Positions 29,664 through 38,524 of a stretch of 52,330 nt of DNA are shown here, piece by piece (position 1 is the stretch's first letter; every line of letters starts with the position of its first letter). The position numbers and the translations under genes were made by a program. This stretch comes from a virus. Location of the stretch: positions 1-52,330 of the IMG/VR virus record IMGVR_UViG_3300007735_000753, one strand, 5' to 3'. Below the pieces are notes generated by a model. That model searched no databases. It worked only from the letters and a program-made list of their open reading frames with translations, and was not told where the DNA came from.

Positions 29664-30734
29664 TCAGAGAAGACCCGCAGAAGCGGCTTCAAGAAGCTGC
29701 CTCGTTGACATCCCCTCGGCTGATTGCTCGCCATACATGCCTGAAGCACCCGTGATGCTTGATGCTGCCATGCGGGCCTCCTCGGCTCTCATCCTCTGGG
29801 TGCGGTTTTCCCGTGCGCGGGACTGCGCCAGAAGTTTCGAGCGTGTGTAAGGATTGGCCCACTTGGCTCTCTCATAAGCCTCGTGGATGTTTGAAGCGCG
29901 TCCTGACTCGATTTCGATGGCCATATCTTCTTCAAGTTCATTGAAGTATGGATAGGCCGGCTTTCCATCTGGTCCGACTTGGCTTGCGAAATTCTCAATA
30001 GCATCGTTCGTTACGGTGAACGCCTGATGATACTGTTGCTGCTGTGCAGCTTGCTGCGCCTGCATCTGGACTTGCGCGGTTTGGTTCAGTTGAGCCTGAA
30101 CGCCGGCGAGTTGCTGACGCAGCACAGCGACTTGCGGATCGACATACTCTTCCTCTTGTGGGTTCACGAGAGAGTTGAGGTCGATGCCTCGCAAATTAGC
30201 GAAATACTTGAGGAACTCCTGGGGGGAGTTCGTGGCATATTCTGACAGGGCAATAAGCTGCTGCATGGCTTGGGCCGGGCCCATTCCATTCAGTGCCCAC
30301 TTCTGGACATGCGGGCTGATGACCCGCTCCATCTCCTGATAGCCCTGTCGGACCTTGGCGATTTCCTGTGTCTTGCGCGTGTAGTCCGCCATCATGTGGC
30401 GGGCGCGGTCGAGATAGGCGTGCTGAAGCTGGGGAGGGAGGTTCTTGAAGAACTCCTGCTCCTGCTGCGGCCAGTTGGCGGGTGGATCAATGGGGCCTAG
30501 TTCGTCTTCCCCTTCGTCCTCACCCTCTTCCTCGTCGCCCTCTTCGCCTTCGTCCTCTTCGGAAGCCTCGAGTTCTTCCTCGTCGCCTTCCGTGTCGGTC
30601 TCTAGTTCGTCCTCGTCAGTCTCGAAATCTTCATCATCTTCCGGGCCGTTGATGTCGGGGGTGAAGTCATCATCATCCCCTGCCATTACATCAACTTCTT
30701 CCGAGGCGTCGTAACTGTCGCGCGGGCCTGCCAT
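29664..30734 (-). CDS. Putative scaffold protein, very acidic N-terminus
   Basis: A 356-residue protein. ATG 30734 has GGAG six bases upstream; 30746 is an alternative. Residues about 15-85 are almost all Asp and Glu. A helical Gln-rich coiled coil follows (VAVLRQQLAGVQAQLNQTAQ and QMQAQQAAQQQQYH), with a basic helical C-terminus (RSKLLAQSRARENRTQRMRA). Acidic-helical proteins just upstream of the capsid gene are typical internal scaffolds, the basic tail binding the capsid. Assignment by composition and position. Confidence 0.75.
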   Translation of the reverse strand: MAGPRDSYDASEEVDVMAGDDDDFTPDINGPEDDEDFETDEDELETDTEGDEEELEASEEDEGEEGDEEEGEDEGEDELGPIDPPANWPQQEQEFFKNLPPQLQHAYLDRARHMMADYTRKTQEIAKVRQGYQEMERVISPHVQKWALNGMGPAQAMQQLIALSEYATNSPQEFLKYFANLRGIDLNSLVNPQEEEYVDPQVAVLRQQLAGVQAQLNQTAQVQMQAQQAAQQQQYHQAFTVTNDAIENFASQVGPDGKPAYPYFNELEEDMAIEIESGRASNIHEAYERAKWANPYTRSKLLAQSRARENRTQRMRAEEARMAASSITGASGMYGEQSAEGMSTRQLLEAASAGLL

Positions 30735-30801
30735 TGTAGTCTCCATGTCACGAGGTTTTGGTTACTCGGTTCCACGCCGCGTGTGCGGCACTCAAATCCA
30801 T

Positions 30802-31116
30802 TCAGCCTTTGTAGCGATGCTCTTCCATAGCGCGGCGAATGTCCGCGACCGGATCAGGCGGGGCTTGATACGTCTGCTTGACGCTCTCGTTGCCCACTTC
30901 CACCAGACCGCGCGCCCTGAGATGGTCGCGGTGCTGTTTTCTTCCACCAATGATCGAGCCATCGACCACTGACTTGTAAGGATCAATGTCCTTCATGATT
31001 TGAAGGCCGATCTTGTCCTCACCCTTGCGCTTTCTGTAGTGGTCAAGGCACTGGGTGGGCCAAGGCTCCTGCAGGTCGTGCCATCCGTTGCAAACATCGC
31101 AATGTCTGCTTGCCAT
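30802..31116 (-). CDS. Small zinc-finger-like protein
   Basis: A 104-residue protein. ATG 31116 is chosen because AAGGAG lies eight bases upstream and the longer frame would overlap the next gene. CDVCNGWHDLQEPWPTQCLD holds a C-x2-C ... H ... C site. Basic residues follow (HYRKRKGEDK and GGRKQHRDHL). It resembles short phage proteins between portal and scaffold genes. Function unknown. Confidence 0.55.
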   Translation of the reverse strand: MASRHCDVCNGWHDLQEPWPTQCLDHYRKRKGEDKIGLQIMKDIDPYKSVVDGSIIGGRKQHRDHLRARGLVEVGNESVKQTYQAPPDPVADIRRAMEEHRYKG

Positions 31117-31132
31117 TTCAGTCTCCTTCGGA

Positions 31133-31696
31133 TTACGCAGCGAGGAGAAGTATGGCCGTGATGGCTTCTTCCTCTTGCTGCTCAATCTTCCTCGCCTTCT
31201 CCTCGTAGTCCTGGAGAAGTTTGGTCAGTCTCTCGGCTGAGGCTTTGTCCTCCGCCGCTTTCAATTCATATGAAACGCGCACCAGTTGGATGCGCAGTTG
31301 CTCGAGAGGCGCGAGTTCAACCCGTACCGCTTCAGGAAACACCGGCCAGAAATCAAACTTGGGCCTGATAATCTCCGCGACCTTGCGAACGACCTTCTTC
31401 CGCTTCCTGCGGCTTGTCGCCGTGGAGAGGTCTTTAAGAGCCTGTCTAATCGTTCTTCGCAGTTCTCCCCGGTACTTGCCCCGGTACCAATAGGCAGCGC
31501 CCCCTCCACCCGTGGATTGGGTTGGGGCTTCAATAACCGGCTGGCTATGGTCGATGTAGGAGAGCGTTCCAACCAATGAGCCGGAGCCAGACAAGCTCGC
31601 GGACATTGCATTGGGATCTGCCGCCCCTCCCTGGAAATACCTCTCAGGGAAGTATCGTTCCGGAAAGTACCGGTCAGGGAAATGATCCCCCGCCAT
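31133..31696 (-). CDS. Virion-region protein with RYFPE repeats
   Basis: A 187-residue protein starting MAGDHFPDRYFPERYFPERY, three tandem RYFP-type repeats common at N-termini of minor phage structural proteins. SASLSGSGSLVGTLSYI matches the beta repeat of the next gene upstream. The second half is basic and helical (RRKRKKVVRKVAEIIR), then a coiled coil (LKAAEDKASAERLTKLLQDY). Probably a minor head or tail component; role unknown. Confidence 0.5.
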   Translation of the reverse strand: MAGDHFPDRYFPERYFPERYFQGGAADPNAMSASLSGSGSLVGTLSYIDHSQPVIEAPTQSTGGGGAAYWYRGKYRGELRRTIRQALKDLSTATSRRKRKKVVRKVAEIIRPKFDFWPVFPEAVRVELAPLEQLRIQLVRVSYELKAAEDKASAERLTKLLQDYEEKARKIEQQEEEAITAILLLAA

Positions 31697-31697
31697 G

Positions 31698-32522
31698 TCA
31701 GTCGCTCAGATCGTAGGTTAGAGCCGTTCTGTTTCCTTCACTCGTCACGGTGGCGACAATTCGATCCTTATCGTCCGCCACGGCGTTTCGAATGGTAATG
31801 GTTGTACTACCCGCCCCAGAGATTTCACCCGCCATGGCCGCTGCCATGAGGCGTAGGGCGTTTCTCACCGTAAGCCCCGTCTCCACATCCTCTTGGTCGA
31901 GGACGTAGGTGGAGAACTCAGCCGCTTCGAGCTGGGTGGGGGGTTCAATAGATGCACTCATATACCCGACCGCGTAACTGGTCAGGGTGAGCGTAGCAGC
32001 TCCTGACAAGGTAGCGGTCATGTAACCCACGGCGGTAGATGTGCCGACCAAATCGCCCGTTCCAGACAGGGCTGCGGAGGCGGCAAGGGCCGCTACCACA
32101 TTCCCCGTAAGCGTTCCGGTTCCTTCCAAAGCCGCAGAGCCGGAAACGACCAATTGGCCTGTACCGGAAAGGGTTCCAGTCCCATCAAGGGTGGCGCTTG
32201 CATTCTTGCCGCCTGCAGCATTGCCGGCCAGAGTGCCCGCGCCTGTCATCAGGTTGTGAACGGACAGCCCACCTGCTTTTGTAGGAAGCCCCCACGCCCC
32301 AGGCGGATAGTAGCCTTGGGGAAGTGCGGCAAACCTCAATGTGGTGGAGGGAGTGGACCTTTCTTGAAGGGAGAATTTTCTCCAGTCCGATTCCCGGTTC
32401 GTGGCAGCCCTTGTCTGAGGGTGGGTGCTTACCCCAACCCCCGATGCAAGAGACGTGGAATTACCAGCAAGCCACTTGTTTGGCGCCTTGTTTAGAACGC
32501 TGTAGTTCCCAATGAGCGCCAC
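31698..32522 (-). CDS. Repeat-containing virion protein
   Basis: A 274-residue protein. The first 90 residues include HPQTRAATNRESDWRKFSLQ and GYYPPGAWGLP. Residues about 90-200 are a run of about eight short A-x-L-x-G-x-G-x-L-x-G units (SATLDGTGTLSGTGQL, SAALEGTGTLTGNVV, SAALSGTGDLVGTST), likely a beta-strand fibre or sheet. The C-terminal 70 residues (ALRLMAAAMAGEISGAGSTT) resemble a conserved phage minor-protein domain. Located in the minor head-protein set. Confidence 0.55.
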   Translation of the reverse strand: MALIGNYSVLNKAPNKWLAGNSTSLASGVGVSTHPQTRAATNRESDWRKFSLQERSTPSTTLRFAALPQGYYPPGAWGLPTKAGGLSVHNLMTGAGTLAGNAAGGKNASATLDGTGTLSGTGQLVVSGSAALEGTGTLTGNVVAALAASAALSGTGDLVGTSTAVGYMTATLSGAATLTLTSYAVGYMSASIEPPTQLEAAEFSTYVLDQEDVETGLTVRNALRLMAAAMAGEISGAGSTTITIRNAVADDKDRIVATVTSEGNRTALTYDLSD

Positions 32523-32528
32523 GCAAAT

Positions 32529-33695
32529 CTAGCTCCAACCAAAGTCAACGCGCCCGTAAAACGCGGAGTTGGCGGGCGTTGCCGCGCCTGAGTAAATAAG
32601 CCAGTAGAGAGCCGCGCCATCAAACACACGCGGGAAGCTCGGAAGTTGAGACCCAAACTCACGCTCGCCGGCCACACCAAGCGTGGTGAGCGGGATGTCC
32701 AGGATTGGCTTGCATACAGCGACCGAGTACTCACCCGATACATAGCTGGTAGAATTCTGGATCTGGGCGATGGATTGAATTCCAGCATCACCCGCCTGAA
32801 GCGGGATGAACGGCCCGAACTTTCCGGCACCCGTCGCTCCTGAATAGAGGATGTGGCTGTTTGTTGCAGCGGTCTTTCCAATGGGGGGGCTTGGGGATGA
32901 TGGCGTTGCCCTACTGGCTGTTCCCGCCGCATTTGTATAGGACGGCAGTGTAAGGTTCGGCGTACCAGCGCCCAAGGCAGTCGCGTTGCTGTTGAAGAAG
33001 AAAGCCTGAACACCAGCACCGTCCGTATATCGCGGCCAGCGGAGGGTGACCGTGTGAGTACCAGTACCCGCATCGGTAAATGCAATGGCCGTACCCGCAA
33101 TGGCATTGGCATATGTAGTGGCGACCCTTGCCGTGGTCGCTGAAACACGGATGAGCCAGTAGTCGGTGCCCGCTGTAAGACCGGTCGGAAGCGCACCGCC
33201 CGAGTTCGTAAACCTTACCTTCGACAGATTGTTGAAATCGTTGGTGTAGGTCAGGAGAAGCCCTGAAGAGGACGAGGCTGTGAACGTATTGGAATTGATG
33301 GCGCTCTGGGCTGTGGTGGTTGTGACCGCAGTGACCCGGTAAAAGGCAAGGACGTCCACAAGCATCAGCACGCATGGCATGGTGGTCGCTGCCGCCGAGA
33401 ACGCCGCCGCATTCAAAGCCACCTTGAACCCATCACCCGCCGAAGCGACGTTGCCCCCATGCGGCATGGAACCGCCTGAGGTCGTGACATCGAATACCTG
33501 CTGCTGAACCAAGGCCGTACCAGCGTTGAATATGGCATCGGCAGCCGGATTTCCCGAACCCCTCGCAAGGGAGTGCCATTCACCCGCAACGGCGGCAGCG
33601 GTCGGGTTCATCAACTTGTTCCAGTCGGAACGGAAGAACTTCCCGTTCGTCGTGATCTGGTTGATGAGATCGTCTTGAGACGTAAATCCTGCCAA
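32529..33695 (-). CDS. Virion protein, paralogue of the next upstream gene
   Basis: A 388-residue protein starting MAGFTSQDDLINQITTNGKF. A beta-rich insert (SGLLLTYTNDFNNLSKVRFT and TDYWLIRVSATTARVATTYA) interrupts a domain shared with the 283-residue protein upstream: both contain [LP]-RYTDG-[AV]-GV, GPFIPL-x-GD-[AS]-G-[IV]-x-SI-x-Q and similar C-termini. Such proteins are frequent between portal and scaffold genes of podovirus-like phages with unknown role, perhaps forming head fibres. Confidence 0.55.
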   Translation of the reverse strand: MAGFTSQDDLINQITTNGKFFRSDWNKLMNPTAAAVAGEWHSLARGSGNPAADAIFNAGTALVQQQVFDVTTSGGSMPHGGNVASAGDGFKVALNAAAFSAAATTMPCVLMLVDVLAFYRVTAVTTTTAQSAINSNTFTASSSSGLLLTYTNDFNNLSKVRFTNSGGALPTGLTAGTDYWLIRVSATTARVATTYANAIAGTAIAFTDAGTGTHTVTLRWPRYTDGAGVQAFFFNSNATALGAGTPNLTLPSYTNAAGTASRATPSSPSPPIGKTAATNSHILYSGATGAGKFGPFIPLQAGDAGIQSIAQIQNSTSYVSGEYSVAVCKPILDIPLTTLGVAGEREFGSQLPSFPRVFDGAALYWLIYSGAATPANSAFYGRVDFGWS

Positions 33696-33699
33696 GGGG

Positions 33700-34551
33700 C
33701 TAGCTCCAGGCTGTTTCGATCATGCCATTGAATGGGGCGCTCGCCAGCGTTCCCGAGGGGTGGCAGATCATGTTCAAATAAGCATCGTCCTTGATGATCG
33801 GGACGATGTTCTGGTCGATGAGATAATCCACTTCCACCGGCGCCGTGATGTCGTAGATGGAAATGGACGCAATGGGCTTTACCAAAACAAGCGAGATCAG
33901 ACCCACGTCACCCGTGAGGAACTCAACCTGCTGAATTGATCTGACGCCGGAGTCTCCGTCCGCCAGCGGGATGAATGGACCTGCACATCCTGCCGTGGTT
34001 GGGGCGCTCGTGATAATCGTCCCGTTCACCACTTGCGTGTTGCACGTCACCGTCGGAGATACCCTTCCCGATACGCCGGCTGAGTTTGTGTAAGTGACCC
34101 TGAACTGGGCCCCGCCAACCTGCGATGCTACCTCAACCGCCATGATATCAACCCCGACGCCATCCGTGTAACGCGTGAGAGAGTTGGTATTTGTAAGGTC
34201 CTGAGTTCCCACGTCCATCGTGACGAAGGAGTAGTACATCAGGTAGTCAAGGATGTAGATCGGGAGAGGGACTGCCGTTGTTGTCTGCGTCATCGCCATG
34301 AAGCGGCGAAGGTATTTCGTTGATGGGCTCACATTGGGCCCGTGGTCTATCCCGCCATCCGTCGATCTTGCGAGTACAGTGGCTGCGAGAGGTGTGGCGG
34401 CATAATACTGAGGAACCGGGTTTCCCGGCGACATGCTCAGGTCGAACCATATGCCGCTTGCCGTTGTCTGCGTCGGAACCTTGCGCCATGTGCGGATGAG
34501 GTACTGCCCCGCGTCATAGGCATTGACGATCTCGCGGACGTTACTCGCCAT
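33700..34551 (-). CDS. Virion protein, family shared with downstream paralogue
   Basis: A 283-residue protein starting MASNVREIVNAYDAGQYLIR. GIWFDLSMSPGNPVPQYYAA, SLTRYTDGVGVDIMAVEVAS, GPFIPLADGDSGVRSIQQVE and LVLVKPIASISIYDI define the domain. It lacks the roughly 90-residue insert of the paralogue. ATG 34551 overlaps the end of a small zinc-ribbon gene by 11 bases. Likely a minor structural protein. Confidence 0.55.
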   Translation of the reverse strand: MASNVREIVNAYDAGQYLIRTWRKVPTQTTASGIWFDLSMSPGNPVPQYYAATPLAATVLARSTDGGIDHGPNVSPSTKYLRRFMAMTQTTTAVPLPIYILDYLMYYSFVTMDVGTQDLTNTNSLTRYTDGVGVDIMAVEVASQVGGAQFRVTYTNSAGVSGRVSPTVTCNTQVVNGTIITSAPTTAGCAGPFIPLADGDSGVRSIQQVEFLTGDVGLISLVLVKPIASISIYDITAPVEVDYLIDQNIVPIIKDDAYLNMICHPSGTLASAPFNGMIETAWS

Positions 34552-34684
34552 CCGCCTGAGCCCCTTCCTCGTCCTCGTTCACGATTTCATGTGGAACGCG
34601 ACATGCGCATGCACGATAGTCTTGACCCTCTTCAACCCGCGTCACCAATCCGCATTGAGTGCAGGTGTAACGGAGGATGGCCAT
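34541..34684 (-). CDS. Tiny zinc-ribbon-like protein
   Basis: A 47-residue protein, MAILRYTCTQCGLVTRVEEG onward. C-x2-C (CTQC) and CAC form a probable metal site, and the C-terminus is acidic (NEDEEGAQADGE). It starts two bases after the upstream stop and its end overlaps the next start. Small zinc ribbons between structural genes are frequent in phages; the function is unknown. Confidence 0.55.
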   Translation of the reverse strand: MAILRYTCTQCGLVTRVEEGQDYRACACRVPHEIVNEDEEGAQADGE

Positions 34685-34686
34685 TA

Positions 34687-35097
34687 TCAATCCAGCGTGA
34701 AGTCAAGCTCGCCCGCAGAGAACTGGGGCTGGATGCCTGAAGACACCGACAGGGACGCGCTAAGCGCCCCCGATGCAATGATCTGCCCCGTACCGCTTGT
34801 TGCAGTGCCAATCGCAACGTGCGTGATGGTGTTGGTTCCTCCGGTACACTGGGGAAACTGAATGAGGGCCGTGTTTGTTGCCGTGTTGCTCGAAACTGTC
34901 CACCCTGAGCTGTTTCGCGATACCGTGACGCGGGCATAGGATGTGTAACTGGCTTCGTTAGTGGTCTGGCTACCAGCCTCGCCCGGGTCGGATGTGTGCA
35001 AACTCACGTAAAGGCTGGAGTTTGCATTCCAACTCAGCGCTGTCGCATTAAACAGCAAAAGGCAGATATCATTTTCAGTCGTATTGCCGATTGACAT
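34687..35097 (-). CDS. Phage tail-fibre-like beta protein
   Basis: A 136-residue protein. SLYVSLHTSDPGEAGSQTTN followed by ASYTSYARVTVSRNSSGW is a very common phage protein signature, and HVAIGTATSGTGQIIASGAL continues a beta sandwich typical of small fibre or baseplate-attachment domains. It lies immediately downstream of the portal gene. Likely a virion component; the exact site is unknown. Confidence 0.65.
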   Translation of the reverse strand: MSIGNTTENDICLLLFNATALSWNANSSLYVSLHTSDPGEAGSQTTNEASYTSYARVTVSRNSSGWTVSSNTATNTALIQFPQCTGGTNTITHVAIGTATSGTGQIIASGALSASLSVSSGIQPQFSAGELDFTLD

Positions 35098-35100
35098 TGG

Positions 35101-37653
35101 CTAACCCTTTATCTTTGCACCCGCCAGAACACCGTTCTGGTCGCGCACGAAACTGACTTCCCGCTCTGCAGGTGCCTTTGGCTCTTCCTTGGGGGCTTCG
35201 TTAAGTCCCAACACATCATCGGGTGACATCGTTCCCTTGAGCGCATCCTGGAACCCACCCATTGCCTCGGCCTTCTTCCTGAGTTCAGCCAAGGCCAAGT
35301 CCATCTTCTGGATTTCAAACTGGGCTTTCTTGTAATCAGCCTTGAGTTTGGCCCGCTCGGAGATCACCCGCGCTGGTTCGTTCGGGTCTTCGTCCTCGGT
35401 CGAAACAGGGTCTTGGGGCTTTGGCTGGTTGGCCTGCCCGATCTGCATTTCCTTGAGGCGGATGGAGGCTTCCAGTTCTCGGATACGGAGTTGGTTCTCG
35501 GTGCGACGGAACTCGATCTCCTCCGTCAGCTTCATCATGTTCTGCTGGAACTTCTGCCGGGCCTCGTTTGCACGAGCCTGCATGTCCGCCATCTTCATAT
35601 CGGCCTGAGCCTTGGCATACATTGCATCCGCCTGCGTCTTCTGGACCTCGCCGGCGGTCTTCTGCTGGAGGGCATGAGCGTCTGCGGCCAGCTTCTGCGC
35701 TTCAGCCTCGGCCTTCGGGTCTGGAGGAGGCTGCTGGGGCTGTTCCTGCGCTTGCTTCTGCATGCTCTCGGCGAGAACAATCGTTTCTTCGATGGCGCTC
35801 TCGAGCGTTCTACCCGCTCTAAACCCACGGATACCGAACTCCAGCATCTTCATCAGGAGCGGGACCAACTGCGGCGCCATCTGACCCACCTGGGCCGACT
35901 TTTCGAGGAACGGAGACACAGCCGTGAGGAACTCAACCCGGGCTTCCTTTTCCTTCTGCTGGTCAGGGGCAACGGTGGCGTCCGTTTCAATGTCAACGCG
36001 GAAGGTGCGGAGCTTGTCGGACTGAACCAACTTCACCGCTTCCATGAACTTGGCCTCCCGCGCCTGAAGTTTGGCCTGATACTCTGCCATGGCTTGGGGG
36101 TTTTGCTGTTCTTCCGGGCTCGGAGGCTGGACCCTGAATTCCTCCATCTCCGCAATGCCCGACATTTCAATGAGAGCCTCAGGCGAATAATGCTCGGACT
36201 GAATTTCCGCCATGATCTTCAGCGTGTCGCGTGCGAAACGCGCCATTTCCGCCTGACGGTCGGTAAGTCTCAGGTTTCCGAAATTTGCTTTTATCTGCTG
36301 AGCGGTGGCCGTCTCGCTTGGAGCGGATGAGCCACGAATAATGTCCGAGATTCCCGTGACCTCGTACAGATCCTGCTTGAGTTGGGCGCGGGCGTTGAAC
36401 AAACCCGTCAACACATTCTGGATCTGCTCGATCGGGAGCCAGTCGATGTTGGTCTTTAGGCCTCCCGACTGGGCAAACGCCATCCAGTTCTCGACCGGGA
36501 GCATCTCGTTCTCGTCCGTTTCGGATAGAAGGCGAGAAAGGTCCGCAGTCTCGGCGTTATACATCCCCACCACGCGCAGCGCCTTGATGAGAAGGCGGAT
36601 GCGATCCGTGATCGTATCAATCTGCTGCGCCTGGTCTTGGTAGAGGGCGTAGTCAGGGACGGGGATGAGGCTATCAGTCGTCGTCGTTCCAAAGATGGGC
36701 CTTGGAAAGGGGAAGAAGCTGGTGAGTTTGAGGGGGTCTTTTAGTCTCTTAACTGGACCTTCCTCAAATCCATCGGTGACCCAGATGACTTCGCGCTTGG
36801 ACTTGTCCCAGATTTCCCAGACTTCAGCGCAATCCGCCTTCTTCTTCGTATCCGAAGACGTATCGTCCGCTTCCTTCCCGCTGAACGTCTTGTTCAACTT
36901 GATCTTGCGGCCCATCTCGTCGCCAAAGGCCTTGATGAGTTGTGGCCGGCGCATAAGAACGCGCTTTGCACCCCACGTGACCTTGGACCAATCGTTCACA
37001 GGCTCGTGCAGGAAGTCCGACCATACCACGTGGTCGAGGGCTAACCCGTAAGCGAGGATCTGCTCCTCTGGATCGGTCTCGAAATAGAGCCCTTCCTCGT
37101 CTTCCTTGACCTTGTCAGCGGGGATCTCTTCCCCACCCTTCATGGGGCGGAAGATTGCCTGCCCCGTACCCTCAAGTTCAATCTTGGTGACGGGCTCGCG
37201 CATGGGGGCAAGGCCAATCTCAGGCGAGAAGCGCACCCAATCCACGCCACGCGCGCAGAGGAGATAATCATCCCTCACCCGCTTCATGACGTAGTCGAAG
37301 TCGCATAGTTCTTGAGCGGTTTGAAGATTACGCTCCAGGATCATTGCTGCGGTACGGCTCGTCTCATCACGATCCAGAAACCGCCGCGAGACGTTCGGCC
37401 TCGGAGTCTGGGAGTAGATGGCCGGCTGCAGGGTCTGGATATTGGACCAAAGAATATTGAGCTTGTGGCTCTGCTTGGCCTCGTCGAACGCTTCGGTTCT
37501 TTTCCTGTCGTCCTTGTAGACCTTCAGGATCTTCTTGCAGCGGTCGGAATACTCGCGGAATACCTTCTTCGCCGCGTCGAGCTCGCCCATCCATCGCTTG
37601 TAGATGGAGGCGTCTTCTTCGGACTGTCGGTTGGGCTTCTGGTTGGGGGCCAT
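35101..37653 (-). CDS. Portal protein (P22-like, long form)
   Basis: An 850-residue protein. KVFREYSDRCKKILKVYKDD, LNILWSNIQTLQPAIYSQTP, VRDDYLLCARGVDWVRF, ALYQDQAQQIDTITDRIRLL and DLYEVTGISDIIRGSSAPSE (then TATAQQIKANFGNLR) are typical of P22-like portals, which form the dodecameric DNA channel. Residues about 640-760 form a long Gln/Ala/Lys-rich helical extension, as in barrel-containing portals. It lies two genes from the terminase with one small virion gene between. The length is above average for the family because of the C-terminal extension. Confidence 0.9.
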   Translation of the reverse strand: MAPNQKPNRQSEEDASIYKRWMGELDAAKKVFREYSDRCKKILKVYKDDRKRTEAFDEAKQSHKLNILWSNIQTLQPAIYSQTPRPNVSRRFLDRDETSRTAAMILERNLQTAQELCDFDYVMKRVRDDYLLCARGVDWVRFSPEIGLAPMREPVTKIELEGTGQAIFRPMKGGEEIPADKVKEDEEGLYFETDPEEQILAYGLALDHVVWSDFLHEPVNDWSKVTWGAKRVLMRRPQLIKAFGDEMGRKIKLNKTFSGKEADDTSSDTKKKADCAEVWEIWDKSKREVIWVTDGFEEGPVKRLKDPLKLTSFFPFPRPIFGTTTTDSLIPVPDYALYQDQAQQIDTITDRIRLLIKALRVVGMYNAETADLSRLLSETDENEMLPVENWMAFAQSGGLKTNIDWLPIEQIQNVLTGLFNARAQLKQDLYEVTGISDIIRGSSAPSETATAQQIKANFGNLRLTDRQAEMARFARDTLKIMAEIQSEHYSPEALIEMSGIAEMEEFRVQPPSPEEQQNPQAMAEYQAKLQAREAKFMEAVKLVQSDKLRTFRVDIETDATVAPDQQKEKEARVEFLTAVSPFLEKSAQVGQMAPQLVPLLMKMLEFGIRGFRAGRTLESAIEETIVLAESMQKQAQEQPQQPPPDPKAEAEAQKLAADAHALQQKTAGEVQKTQADAMYAKAQADMKMADMQARANEARQKFQQNMMKLTEEIEFRRTENQLRIRELEASIRLKEMQIGQANQPKPQDPVSTEDEDPNEPARVISERAKLKADYKKAQFEIQKMDLALAELRKKAEAMGGFQDALKGTMSPDDVLGLNEAPKEEPKAPAEREVSFVRDQNGVLAGAKIKG

Positions 37654-38171
37654 TAGTCAGTGCGGATCAATTCGACCAAATACGATTCCAGCGTGAGGGT
37701 ATCGCCCGTATTGGCTAATTGCCCTGTAAGCACCACCTCGCACGCACTCGTTGTGGTGATGGAGGACGTAGCCCATGCAACAGCCGCAGGAGACCACCCA
37801 CCCGCGCCGTTTCCTGTGTCACCGATCTGGGATGATGCGGAATTTCGATTGGCGATCTGCGTATGCGTCTTCCAGTTCGTATTCGTGGATTGCACGATGG
37901 CAGTAAAAAGCGAGCCACTCGTACCAGCGCCACTTGCGCCAAAACGCACCCGGGCCGTTTTGCTGTTTCCGCTGTTGTTGTTTGCCCAGTACGCCCAAAC
38001 GCGGATGATGCCATTCAACCCCATCATGCCAGCAGGAATAGGTATGGTGGCCAAAGCAGTCTCTGAAACCGTATTTGTCACCGACCGTCCGGTAGACGCA
38101 GATGCCCCCAACACAAGATGGGTCTGCTCGTAGGGGCCGCGCCCTCCCGCAATCGTGGTTACTGCTGTCAT
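37653..38171 (-). CDS. Small beta-rich virion-region protein
   Basis: A 172-residue protein starting MTAVTTIAGGRGPYEQTHLV. IPAGMMGLNGIIRVWAYWAN, SKTARVRFGASGAGTSGSLF and ACEVVLTGQLANTGDTLTLE suggest a jelly-roll-like virion domain of the kind often found beside portal genes. GAGGTAG lies nine bases upstream of ATG 38171. The stop overlaps the portal ATG by one base. Function unknown. Confidence 0.5.
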   Translation of the reverse strand: MTAVTTIAGGRGPYEQTHLVLGASASTGRSVTNTVSETALATIPIPAGMMGLNGIIRVWAYWANNNSGNSKTARVRFGASGAGTSGSLFTAIVQSTNTNWKTHTQIANRNSASSQIGDTGNGAGGWSPAAVAWATSSITTTSACEVVLTGQLANTGDTLTLESYLVELIRTD

Positions 38172-38335
38172 GTTTCACTACCTCGTTCAGTTGCGACGGC
38201 GGCTGTCAGGAAAAGTGGGAAAACCCTTCACTGATTGTCGTTCCTGCGCTTCACGCCGCCGCAATTCGGTCAAAATTGGAGTATGTTAATTCCCTCACCG
38301 CAGCCCCTCACCGGGCCAGACAGGAGGAAATAGAG

Positions 38336-38524
38336 ATGAAGAAACTTGTTCTCGCTGCCATCGCAGCCTCAGCCATCACCGCCCCCGCTTGGGCAGCGAC
38401 TGCATTCCTGGTGCGCGAATACACGACCGGACAGACCAAGACGTGCATCTATCAATTTCTTGGAAGCGAATACGCCCGCACCATCAAGGCGTATCAGATG
38501 TGCCCGTATTCGATTAAGGTCTAG
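38336..38524 (+). CDS. Small secreted protein, moron-like
   Basis: A 62-residue plus-strand protein with a perfect AGGAGG eight bases upstream of ATG 38336. Residues 1-21 form a classical Sec signal peptide (KKLVLAAIAASAITAPAWAA) with an AWA cleavage site, giving a mature peptide of about 41 residues with two cysteines (TCIYQFLG, MCPYSIKV). It lies in reverse orientation between portal and terminase genes, and its TAG shares CTAG with the terminase stop. It may be expressed in lysogens, acting in the periplasm. Function unknown. Confidence 0.65.
   Translation: MKKLVLAAIAASAITAPAWAATAFLVREYTTGQTKTCIYQFLGSEYARTIKAYQMCPYSIKV

Noticed and set aside
28802-29755. Plus-strand frame of 317 codons opposite the capsid gene
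   Set aside because: Valine/arginine/aspartate-rich antisense composition; the minus-strand capsid protein is convincing.
30445-30714. Serine-rich plus-strand frame opposite the scaffold acidic region
   Set aside because: It is the antisense of GAA/GAC-type codons; polyserine here has no independent support.
35413-36330. Plus-strand frame of 305 codons opposite the portal gene
   Set aside because: Leucine/arginine/histidine-rich translation typical of antisense frames, inside a clear portal gene.
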